Origin: an uncultured Anaerosacchariphilus sp.
GTDB lineage: Bacteria; Bacillota; Clostridia; Lachnospirales; Lachnospiraceae
Assembly: GCA_934402125.1 (NCBI GenBank)
Contig: CAKRTY010000075.1
Coordinates: 1 to 7,172, forward strand
Reading direction: 5' to 3'
DNA: 7,172 bases
Part shown: positions 1-4,327 of the stretch, piece by piece
Layout of the letters: each line of letters begins with the position of its first letter
How positions within the stretch are numbered: the stretch's first letter is position 1
Made by a program: the position numbers and the translations under genes
Notes under the pieces: model-generated
Database searches by the model: none
Told to the model about the DNA's origin: nothing
The model's input: only the letters and a program-made list of their open reading frames with translations

Positions 1-41
1 GCGCCTTCCGGGCGCAAGCAGGTAATATCCCCTTATAGGGG
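1..41. repeat. Two short hairpins at the left edge
   Basis: Two small inverted repeats are visible. GCGCC (1-5) pairs with GGCGC (11-15) around a 5-base loop, and CCCCT (29-33) pairs with AGGGG (37-41) around a 3-base loop. No gene with recognisable coding content covers them. Together with the larger hairpin that follows they form a run of three stem-loops, as seen near the ends of IS200/IS605-type elements and in the 3' part of TnpB-associated RNAs. The left part of whatever they belong to is outside the window. The pairing is seen directly; the link to a mobile element is inference. Confidence 0.4.
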
Positions 42-46
42 GAGAA

Positions 47-74
47 CATGCCACCCGCTAAGCGGGTGGTCATG
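47..74. repeat. Bulged palindrome next to the glycosyltransferase stop codon; possible IS200/IS605-type end
   Basis: CATG+CCACCCGC (47-58) pairs with GCGGGTGG (62-69) and CATG (71-74) around a TAA loop, leaving one unpaired T at 70 on the plus strand. This gives a 12-bp stem with a single bulged base. Y1 transposases of the IS200/IS605 family recognise subterminal hairpins that often carry such an unpaired base, so a transposon end is a reasonable reading. It could instead be a simple 3'-end hairpin for the minus-strand glycosyltransferase mRNA, because base 70 is also the last base of that gene. There is no T-rich tract on the minus-strand side, so a canonical intrinsic terminator is unlikely. 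Confidence 0.45.
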
Positions 75-921
75 ACTCTGCGAAAATATCCCGGTCAAAC
101 TTCCGTGCGAAAAGATGTGGTAGCCCAAGCAACAGCTCCTTATCCTCCTCCTGAAAGGTATAGGGATTGTTTTCTGATCCGCGTTCCCAGTCCACATAGC
201 GCAGATTGGCCAGGGAGCCGTGTGTTCCCGCTTCGTCGAAGATGTAGGGGCGGAAGGGAGAATTGACGGCCAGGGTCTGCAGGAACAGCTCGTCGGCGCA
301 GACGGAATGGGAGAAATGCTTCTGGATCCAGTCCTCGTGTTCCAACACGTAGTGAGCAAAATTGTCTGAGATACTGAACCAGTTAGGGCCCTTTCGGATG
401 TGAAAATCACAACGCTTCAGCCGGTTGACCCGGAAAAAACGCTGAAGCAGTGTGAGGATATGATCGGCAGGTTCTGCCAGGGGCGAGCTGCTTTCCCGGA
501 AAAAATGCCAGAGGGAAACCCGCTCCAGTACAGAGGCAGGAACGGGAAGCTCCTGATCAAAGGCAAGAAATTCCTTTCCGGCATAGGTTTCGAAGAAAGT
601 GTGAATCTGCTCCGGTGATTTCAGAGGCAGATCCGAGCCGGAGAGCAGGTGATAATAAGTATAATGCTCCGGCGTAGCCGTCTTTAAAAGCATAAGCTCA
701 CAGGCAGTCTGACTATAGCCGCCCCAGTGGACATCCATCCGCTCTGTAAAAAAGAGACGGGATGAAGTCAGAAGCGATGAAAAATCTTCCTGAGAAAAAT
801 CGCTGGCTTTCTGATCTACGTGAAGATAGATATCGTTGCGGGGATCATCTAGCCGCTTTAAAAGAATCTTTAAAAAATCAAAATGGTTATGCGCCATGAT
901 TAAAAATGCGTGTCTGTTCAT
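70..921 (-). CDS. Beta-1,6-N-acetylglucosaminyltransferase-like protein (Core-2/I-branching 'Branch' family, GT14)
   Basis: This 283-residue protein resembles bacterial members of the Core-2/I-branching glycosyltransferase family, which transfer a sugar from a nucleotide donor in polysaccharide or surface glycan synthesis. Visible family features are the N-terminal HAFLIMAHN (residues 4-12), IYLHVDQK (31-38), HWGGYSQTACELMLLK (65-80), YYHLLSGSDLPLKS (89-102), KGPNWFSIS (177-185), the acidic CADELFLQTL (208-217), and NLRYVDW (239-245) near the end. No signal peptide or membrane segment is seen, so it is probably cytoplasmic. I chose the ATG at 921-919 rather than the in-frame ATG at 966: a GGAGG ribosome site sits just upstream (minus strand, about 926-930) and homology begins there, while the extra 15 residues look unrelated. 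The C-terminus stops soon after LFARKFDRDI, right at the hairpin at 47-74, so a few terminal residues may have been lost or replaced. The donor and acceptor sugars cannot be told from sequence. Confidence 0.85.
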   Translation of the reverse strand: MNRHAFLIMAHNHFDFLKILLKRLDDPRNDIYLHVDQKASDFSQEDFSSLLTSSRLFFTERMDVHWGGYSQTACELMLLKTATPEHYTYYHLLSGSDLPLKSPEQIHTFFETYAGKEFLAFDQELPVPASVLERVSLWHFFRESSSPLAEPADHILTLLQRFFRVNRLKRCDFHIRKGPNWFSISDNFAHYVLEHEDWIQKHFSHSVCADELFLQTLAVNSPFRPYIFDEAGTHGSLANLRYVDWERGSENNPYTFQEEDKELLLGLPHLFARKFDRDIFAES

Positions 922-956
922 AAAAACCTCCAAAATACGGACTTTTGTCCCTGTTA

Positions 957-985
957 AGTGTACCACAGAAACAAAAAAATGAAAA
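957..985 (-). promoter_or_regulatory. Probable sigma-A promoter of the glycosyltransferase gene
   Basis: On the minus strand, TACACT (962-957) is preceded by TGG, giving an extended -10. TTTTCA (985-980) lies 17 bases further upstream as a weak -35. Transcription would start near 950, leaving a leader of about 30 bases. The leader opens with a small GGAC/GTCC stem-loop (939-950) and then reaches the GGAGG ribosome site. The assignment rests on motif and position only. Confidence 0.5.
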
Positions 986-1107
986 TAATGAAAAAATTAT
1001 GCCAGATGTGTACGAAAAAAGAGCCGGCATACGTACTAGTAAACGGGAAATATAATAAGGGATAGTCTGATAAGCCGATGAAAAACATAGAAAAGAAGAA
1101 GCGGCTG

Positions 1108-1116
1108 TGTTATAAT
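1108..1116 (+). promoter_or_regulatory. Extended -10 promoter before the small ORF
   Basis: TGTTATAAT reads as a TG extended motif plus a perfect TATAAT -10 at 1111-1116. No good -35 hexamer is found 16-18 bases upstream (the region is A-rich), which is common for extended -10 promoters. Predicted initiation near 1122 leaves about 38 bases of leader before the ATG at 1161. Confidence 0.55.
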
Positions 1117-1160
1117 GGAAAAAAACGGAATGTCATCAAAAGAAGACGAAAGGAGGTATT

Positions 1161-1340
1161 ATGCGGAGACGAATTAAAAAAAAGAAAGGGTTGCTTAAGG
1201 ATCCGGAGTACGAGCAGATCAAAAAACGCTGGATTACAGAACTGGAACAGGAGATGCAGACCCTGGAGGAGCTGGCAGAGAAAAAGGAAGCAGAAGATCC
1301 GGAATTTCTGTCCAGACTGAAACGTCAACTAAATAAATAA
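1161..1340 (+). CDS. Small charged protein of unknown function (59 aa)
   Basis: This short reading frame starts at an ATG preceded by AAAGGAGGT (1149-1157), a near-perfect Shine-Dalgarno, and ends at TAA 1338-1340. The product begins MRRRIKKKKGLLKDPEYEQI, so its N-terminus is very basic. It continues into an alternating Glu/Lys/Leu stretch (about residues 18-45) that should form an amphipathic, possibly coiled-coil helix, and ends DPEFLSRLKRQLNK. There is no signal peptide or membrane segment. I do not recognise a family. An extended -10 promoter lies about 45 bases upstream of the start. The last codons overlap the left half of the putative BirA operator of bioY, but bioY has its own promoter, so co-function is not implied. 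The strong ribosome site, protein-like composition and good promoter support it as real. The basic start would fit nucleic-acid or ribosome contact, but that is only a guess. Confidence 0.7.
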   Translation: MRRRIKKKKGLLKDPEYEQIKKRWITELEQEMQTLEELAEKKEAEDPEFLSRLKRQLNK

Positions 1341-1354
1341 AAATAGTTGACAAT
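1321..1354 (+). promoter_or_regulatory. Putative BirA (biotin repressor) operator of bioY
   Basis: The left half AACGTCAAC (1321-1329) and right half GTTGACAAT (1346-1354) are separated by 16 A/T-rich bases. Their cores, GTCAACT (1324-1330) and AGTTGAC (1345-1351), form a perfect inverted repeat. The published Firmicutes BirA pattern is a TGTTAAC half-site, 14-16 bases, then a GTTAACA half-site, and this site differs from it at few positions. The right half contains the -35 box of the bioY promoter, so bound biotinyl-AMP-BirA would block RNA polymerase. The match and its position upstream of a biotin transporter are seen directly; BirA binding is inferred. Confidence 0.75.
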
Positions 1355-1375
1355 TAAAAAGGGATTCGGTATACT
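1347..1375 (+). promoter_or_regulatory. Sigma-A promoter of bioY
   Basis: A consensus -35 TTGACA (1347-1352) is separated by exactly 17 bases from TATACT (1370-1375), with initiation expected near 1382. The -35 is embedded in the BirA-like right half-site. The leader is only about 26 bases and carries an AAGGAG ribosome site at 1395-1400, which leaves little room for a riboswitch. Confidence 0.85.
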
Positions 1376-1407
1376 GCAAAAGATGAAATCAGAAAAGGAG
1401 ACCAAAG

Positions 1408-1995
1408 ATGTATACTGAATCCCAAAAAGCGACAAAAAAACTTACAACCTATCAACTGACCCTGACAGCAGTAATGGCAGCGGTTATCTGTGTGCTGAGC
1501 CCGATTTCCCTGGCTATCCCGGTAAGCCCGGTACCCATTTCCCTGGGAAGCATGGCTGTATATCTGGCCGTAACCGTACTGGGCGCGAAGCTTGGTACCT
1601 TAAGCACGCTGATTTATCTGCTGCTGGGTCTGGTAGGACTTCCTGTATTCGCAGGTTATATCGGCGGAGCTGAGAAGCTGTTCGGACCTACCGGAGGCTA
1701 TCTGATTGGATATATTTTCCTGGCACTGATTGCCGGATCCTTTGTGGGTCGATTTGTAGAAAATAAATGGAAAAATATCGCATTTGCGGCGGTAGGAATG
1801 ATCCTGGGCACCATTGTTCTGTATCTGATTGGAACCGCATGGCTGGCATATTCCGCAGGAATGGAGTTCCAGGCGGCTCTCTGGGCCGGCGTTATCCCGT
1901 TCATTCCGGGTGATCTGGTGAAAATGGTGATTGCGGTGCTGCTGGGAAGCGCAGTACGGGCAAGATTGCTTCAGGCAGGAATTTTGAACAATTAG
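1408..1995 (+). CDS. bioY: Biotin transporter BioY (ECF substrate-binding S component)
   Basis: This 195-residue integral membrane protein binds biotin and works with the energising module of an energy-coupling factor transporter (EcfA, EcfA', EcfT). No such genes are in the window, so it probably uses a shared module encoded elsewhere. Hydrophobic segments at about 17-36, 45-62, 65-85, 97-117, 123-147 and 160-185 fit the six-helix S-component fold. BioY hallmarks are PVPISLG (41-47), the GLVGLPVFAGY stretch (74-84), GPTGGYLIGY (93-102) and FIPGDLVK (165-172), and the length is normal for the family. The ATG has AAGGAG seven bases upstream. It appears to be a single-gene unit with its own promoter and a BirA-like operator, so it should respond to biotin sufficiency. 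No biotin synthesis genes are visible nearby, which would suit an organism that scavenges biotin, though the window cannot settle this. Confidence 0.95.
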   Translation: MYTESQKATKKLTTYQLTLTAVMAAVICVLSPISLAIPVSPVPISLGSMAVYLAVTVLGAKLGTLSTLIYLLLGLVGLPVFAGYIGGAEKLFGPTGGYLIGYIFLALIAGSFVGRFVENKWKNIAFAAVGMILGTIVLYLIGTAWLAYSAGMEFQAALWAGVIPFIPGDLVKMVIAVLLGSAVRARLLQAGILNN

Positions 1996-2000
1996 GGGAC

Positions 2001-2030
2001 CAAATGCTCATAAACAGCATTGACTTTTTA
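2001..2030 (+). terminator. Weak terminator-like hairpin after bioY
   Basis: AATGCT (2003-2008) and AGCATT (2016-2021) form a 6-bp stem with a 7-base loop, followed two bases later by CTTTTTATT. It could end bioY transcription, but the stem is AT-rich and its right arm overlaps the -35 box of the ptsI promoter. Efficiency is doubtful. Confidence 0.35.
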
Positions 2031-2048
2031 TTCACAAGCTGTTATATT
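2020..2048 (+). promoter_or_regulatory. Sigma-A promoter of ptsI-ptsH
   Basis: TTGACT (2020-2025) and TATATT (2043-2048) are separated by 17 bases, a good vegetative promoter. Initiation near 2055 would give an unusually long leader of about 165 bases before the ptsI ATG. Confidence 0.7.
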
Positions 2049-2062
2049 TGTTGTTAGAAAGT

Positions 2063-2187
2063 GCACAGATTGCATACAGGTAACAGGTGGAAAAGAAGAC
2101 CGGGTTCTCGTGAAATAAAGGGCAGATTAGACACCCGATATCTCACGTGGAATTTGGCTTCTTTTTGCGCTATAGAAATGTGCTGTA
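2063..2187 (+). other. Possible structured 5' leader of ptsI
   Basis: The roughly 165-base leader contains several complementary pairs: GCACA (2063-2067) with TGTGC (2179-2183), AAAAGAAG (2091-2098) with CTTCTTTT (2158-2165), and CGGGT (2101-2105) with ACCCG (2133-2137). These three nest. A further pair, CGTGA (2109-2113) with TCACG (2143-2147), crosses the CGGGT stem, so it would form a pseudoknot or an alternative fold. I do not recognise a known riboswitch or antiterminator target. Short complementary segments of this size can arise by chance, so this is a candidate only. No clear T-tract terminator precedes the ribosome site. Confidence 0.25.
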
Positions 2188-2219
2188 GGAAAATTGAAGA
2201 ATCAGGGAGGAATTGTTTC

Positions 2220-3839
2220 ATGGAGACTCGTCAGGGTAAAAGTGTATTTTCCGGCGTAGCAATTGGAAAACTTTTTGTGTATAAGAAGGCAAAACAGGTT
2301 GTGGAGAAGATCACCATTGAGGATCCGGCTGCGGAAGTAGCCCGCTACATGGCTGCCAAGGAAAAGGCAAAGGAGCAGCTGGAGCTGCTGAAAGAGAAGA
2401 CCATGAAGGATGTGGGAGAAGCAGAGGCAGAGATCTTTGAAGCACATCAGATGCTGCTGGAGGATCTGGATTTCGTAGAAGGCATCACAGGCATGATTGA
2501 AAATGATAAGGTCAATGCAGAGTACGCCGTATTCGTAACAGGCGAGCAGTGCGCGGCACTGTTTCTGAGCATGGACGACGACTATATGCGCGGACGCGCG
2601 GCAGACGTCAACGATATCTCCAGCCGTCTGATCGCTATCTTAAGCGGTACCCAGGTAAGCGCAGAGGCTATGCCGGAGCCGGTTATTATTATGGCAGAGG
2701 ATCTGGCACCCAGCGAGACCGTACAGTTTGAGAAGGACAAGATACTGGCTCTGGTTACCCAGAAGGGATCCGCAAACTCCCATACGGCTATCCTGGCACG
2801 TATGATGAATATCCCCTGTATCGTTACCGCAGATATCGATCTGGATCCGGAGCTGACCGGTAAGGACGGTATCGTAGACGGCTTCACAGGCAAGATTTAC
2901 ATTGAGCCGGACGAAGTGACCGCAGCTGTCATGGCAGAGAAGAAGAAGCGTGAGGAGGAGCGTAAGCTTCTGCTTCAGAGCCTGAAGGGTCTGCCGACCG
3001 TAACCAAGAGCGGCAAGCATATCCATCTGTATTCCAATATCGGAAGCGAGGAGGATGTGGATTCTGTACTGGAGAATGACTCCGAGGGTATCGGCCTCTT
3101 CCGCAGTGAGTTCCTGTATCTGGGCCGCGACACCTATCCGACAGAGGAAGAGCAGTTCCAGGTATATAAGAATGTTATTTCCAAGATGAATGGCAAGAAG
3201 GTTATCATCCGTACTCTGGATATCGGAGCAGACAAGCAGGCAGATTATTTCCAGATTCCCAAGGAAGAGAATCCGGCGATGGGCTTCCGCGCCATCCGTA
3301 TCTGTCTTCACAGAACGGAAGTATTCAAGACCCAGCTGCGTGCTATTTACCGGGCAAGCGCGTACGGTACTGCTTCCATCATGTTCCCGATGATTATCTC
3401 TGTGGCAGAGGTAAAGAGAATCAAAGAGATCGTAGAGGAAGTAAAGGAAGAGCTGCGTCAGGCAGACATCCCCTTTGGCGATGTGGAGCTTGGTATCATG
3501 GTGGAGACGCCGGCAGCCGTTATGATCGCGGATATGCTGGCTCCGGAAGTAGACTTCTTCAGTATCGGAACCAACGACCTGACCCAGTACACCCTGGCGA
3601 TTGACCGTCAGAACCAGTCTCTGGACGATATCTATGATCCTCATCATGAGGCAGTGCTTCGTATGATCCAGAGAACCATCGAGTGTGCTCACGCCCACGG
3701 CGCATGGTGCGGTATCTGCGGAGAGCTGGGAGCAGATATGGAGCTGACACGCCGCTTTATCCAGATGGGTATCGATGAGATGTCCGTATCTCCGGTATTT
3801 ACCCTGGAGCTGCGTAAGAAGATCCGCGAGACAGAGTAA
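2220..3839 (+). CDS. ptsI: Phosphoenolpyruvate-protein phosphotransferase (PTS enzyme I)
   Basis: This 539-residue cytoplasmic enzyme takes phosphate from PEP onto a histidine and passes it to HPr, the first step of PTS sugar uptake. The N-terminal helical/HPr-binding region (about 5-140) is followed by the swivelling phosphohistidine domain with GSANSHTAILARMMNIPC, in which His188 is the phosphorylated residue (E. coli His189). The C-terminal PEP-binding barrel (about 240-535) shows LFRSEFLYLGRD with Arg295, RTLDIGADK with Arg331, SIGTNDLTQYTLAIDR from residue 448, and ICGELGAD with catalytic Cys500. All key residues are present. It stops about 34 residues earlier after the catalytic Cys than E. 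coli EI, so the terminal helices are missing. The start is the ATG at 2220, with GGGAGG (2205-2210) nine bases upstream. An in-frame GTG at 2061 would add 53 residues unlike any PtsI and is rejected. ptsH follows after 81 bases, the reverse of the usual ptsH-ptsI order. Confidence 0.96.
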   Translation: METRQGKSVFSGVAIGKLFVYKKAKQVVEKITIEDPAAEVARYMAAKEKAKEQLELLKEKTMKDVGEAEAEIFEAHQMLLEDLDFVEGITGMIENDKVNAEYAVFVTGEQCAALFLSMDDDYMRGRAADVNDISSRLIAILSGTQVSAEAMPEPVIIMAEDLAPSETVQFEKDKILALVTQKGSANSHTAILARMMNIPCIVTADIDLDPELTGKDGIVDGFTGKIYIEPDEVTAAVMAEKKKREEERKLLLQSLKGLPTVTKSGKHIHLYSNIGSEEDVDSVLENDSEGIGLFRSEFLYLGRDTYPTEEEQFQVYKNVISKMNGKKVIIRTLDIGADKQADYFQIPKEENPAMGFRAIRICLHRTEVFKTQLRAIYRASAYGTASIMFPMIISVAEVKRIKEIVEEVKEELRQADIPFGDVELGIMVETPAAVMIADMLAPEVDFFSIGTNDLTQYTLAIDRQNQSLDDIYDPHHEAVLRMIQRTIECAHAHGAWCGICGELGADMELTRRFIQMGIDEMSVSPVFTLELRKKIRETE

Positions 3840-3866
3840 GCAGGCGGAATCTGAGAACGGTAGTCG

Positions 3867-3883
3867 GCCGGAGGCAGTCCGGC
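3867..3883 (+). other. Intercistronic hairpin between ptsI and ptsH
   Basis: GCCGGA (3867-3872) pairs with TCCGGC (3878-3883) around a 5-base loop in the 81-base gap. No T-tract follows, so it is not a standard terminator. A GC-rich stem here could stabilise or define the 5' end of a processed ptsH mRNA, which would help HPr outnumber enzyme I. That role is inference. Confidence 0.45.
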
Positions 3884-3920
3884 TTACAGCTATAAATTTA
3901 CAAAAAAAGGAGAATCTATC

Positions 3921-4178
3921 ATGAAAGAGTTCAAGTATGTAGTACAGGATGAGCTGGGACTTCACGCAAGACCGGCAGGACTTCTGGTAAAGGAAGCAGC
4001 AAAGTTCAAGAGTGCCATCACTCTGGACAGCGGCGCAAAGAAGGCAGACGCTAAGAGAATCATGGCAGTGATGTCCATGGGCGTTAAGCAGGGCGTAGAG
4101 GTTACCGTTACTGTAGACGGTGAGGATGAGGATGCAGCGTTCGACGCTATCAAGACCTTCTTCGAGACCAACCTGTAA
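3921..4178 (+). CDS. ptsH: HPr phosphocarrier protein
   Basis: This 85-residue protein accepts phosphate from enzyme I at a histidine and delivers it to sugar-specific EIIA domains. The active-site motif LGLHARPAG places the phosphorylated His at position 15 with Arg17 beside it, exactly as in B. subtilis and E. coli HPr, and the length is normal. The later helix reads ADAKRIMAVMSMG (42-54). Aligned without gaps to B. subtilis HPr (LKSIMGVMSLG), position 46 is Arg (codon AGA at 4056-4058) instead of the Ser phosphorylated by HPr kinase/phosphorylase. Catalysis should be intact, but the classical Ser-P switch that recruits CcpA is not available on this copy. The ATG has AAAGGAG eight bases upstream. 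It lies 81 bases after ptsI, likely co-transcribed, and a strong terminator follows. Confidence 0.96.
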   Translation: MKEFKYVVQDELGLHARPAGLLVKEAAKFKSAITLDSGAKKADAKRIMAVMSMGVKQGVEVTVTVDGEDEDAAFDAIKTFFETNL

Positions 4179-4193
4179 TTCAGAAAGAAGCTT

Positions 4194-4230
4194 CGCGGCA
4201 TAGCCAGTTTTGGCTGTGCCGCGTTTTTTT
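4194..4230 (+). terminator. Intrinsic terminator of the ptsI-ptsH unit
   Basis: CGCGGCATAGCCA (4194-4206) pairs along 13 bases, with one T-G wobble, with TGGCTGTGCCGCG (4211-4223). The loop is GTTT and seven T follow (4224-4230). It lies 15 bases after the ptsH stop and has all features of a strong Rho-independent terminator. Confidence 0.95.
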
Positions 4231-4264
4231 ATCCCAAACCCTACTTTTAAATTAGGTGTAAAGG

Positions 4265-4273
4265 TGATATACT
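4265..4273 (+). promoter_or_regulatory. Extended -10 promoter of the M16C peptidase gene
   Basis: TGATATACT gives a TG extended element and TATACT (4268-4273). The position 17 bases upstream reads TTTTAA, a poor -35. Initiation near 4280 would leave a leader of about 48 bases. The promoter lies just after the ptsH terminator, so the peptidase is probably an independent unit. Confidence 0.6.
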
Positions 4274-4285
4274 AAATAACAAATG

Positions 4286-4320
4286 CCTGCCTTTCGGCGG
4301 GGCAAATAGAAAGACAGGAG
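4286..4320 (+). other. Two mutually exclusive leader hairpins, one covering the ribosome site
   Basis: Fold A: CCTGCC (4286-4291) with GGCGGG (4296-4301), a 6-bp stem with one wobble and a TTTC loop; it leaves the ribosome site free. Fold B: CCTGCCTTTC (4286-4295) with GAAAGACAGG (4309-4318), nine of ten pairs; it covers most of the AGGAG Shine-Dalgarno (4316-4320). Both use the same left arm, so they compete. Pairings are seen directly; any regulatory role is inference. Confidence 0.35.
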
Positions 4321-4327
4321 AACAAAC

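Noticed and set aside
47..74. The palindrome as a canonical intrinsic terminator for the glycosyltransferase
   Set aside because: On the minus strand the stem is followed by CATGTTCTCCCCC and not a T-run.
48..266. A plus-strand 72-codon frame starting inside the hairpin region
   Set aside because: It is antisense to the glycosyltransferase and shows no recognisable protein features. The GGGGGAG before it belongs to the second hairpin.
922..966. Upstream ATG at 966 for the glycosyltransferase
   Set aside because: It would overlap the probable -10 at 957-962, lacks a good ribosome site and adds 15 non-homologous residues. The ATG at 921 has GGAGG close by.
1051..1056. A second perfect TATAAT upstream of the small ORF
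   Set aside because: There is no TG extension and no -35-like hexamer 16-18 bases upstream. In this A/T-rich stretch a chance match is likely, although a minor start is possible.
1078..1320. An 80-codon plus-strand frame overlapping the small ORF
   Set aside because: Its start lies before the TATAAT promoter at 1111 and lacks a good ribosome site. The frame at 1161 has a far better site and more protein-like composition.
2061..2219. N-terminal extension of PtsI from the GTG at 2061
   Set aside because: The added 53 residues do not resemble any enzyme I. The ATG at 2220 has a good GGGAGG site, and family homology starts there.
2640..3965. A 441-codon open frame on the minus strand across ptsI and ptsH
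   Set aside because: It is antisense to clear ptsI/ptsH coding sequence, has no recognisable domain, low-complexity Leu/His-rich content and no ribosome site. It is a by-product of codon use.
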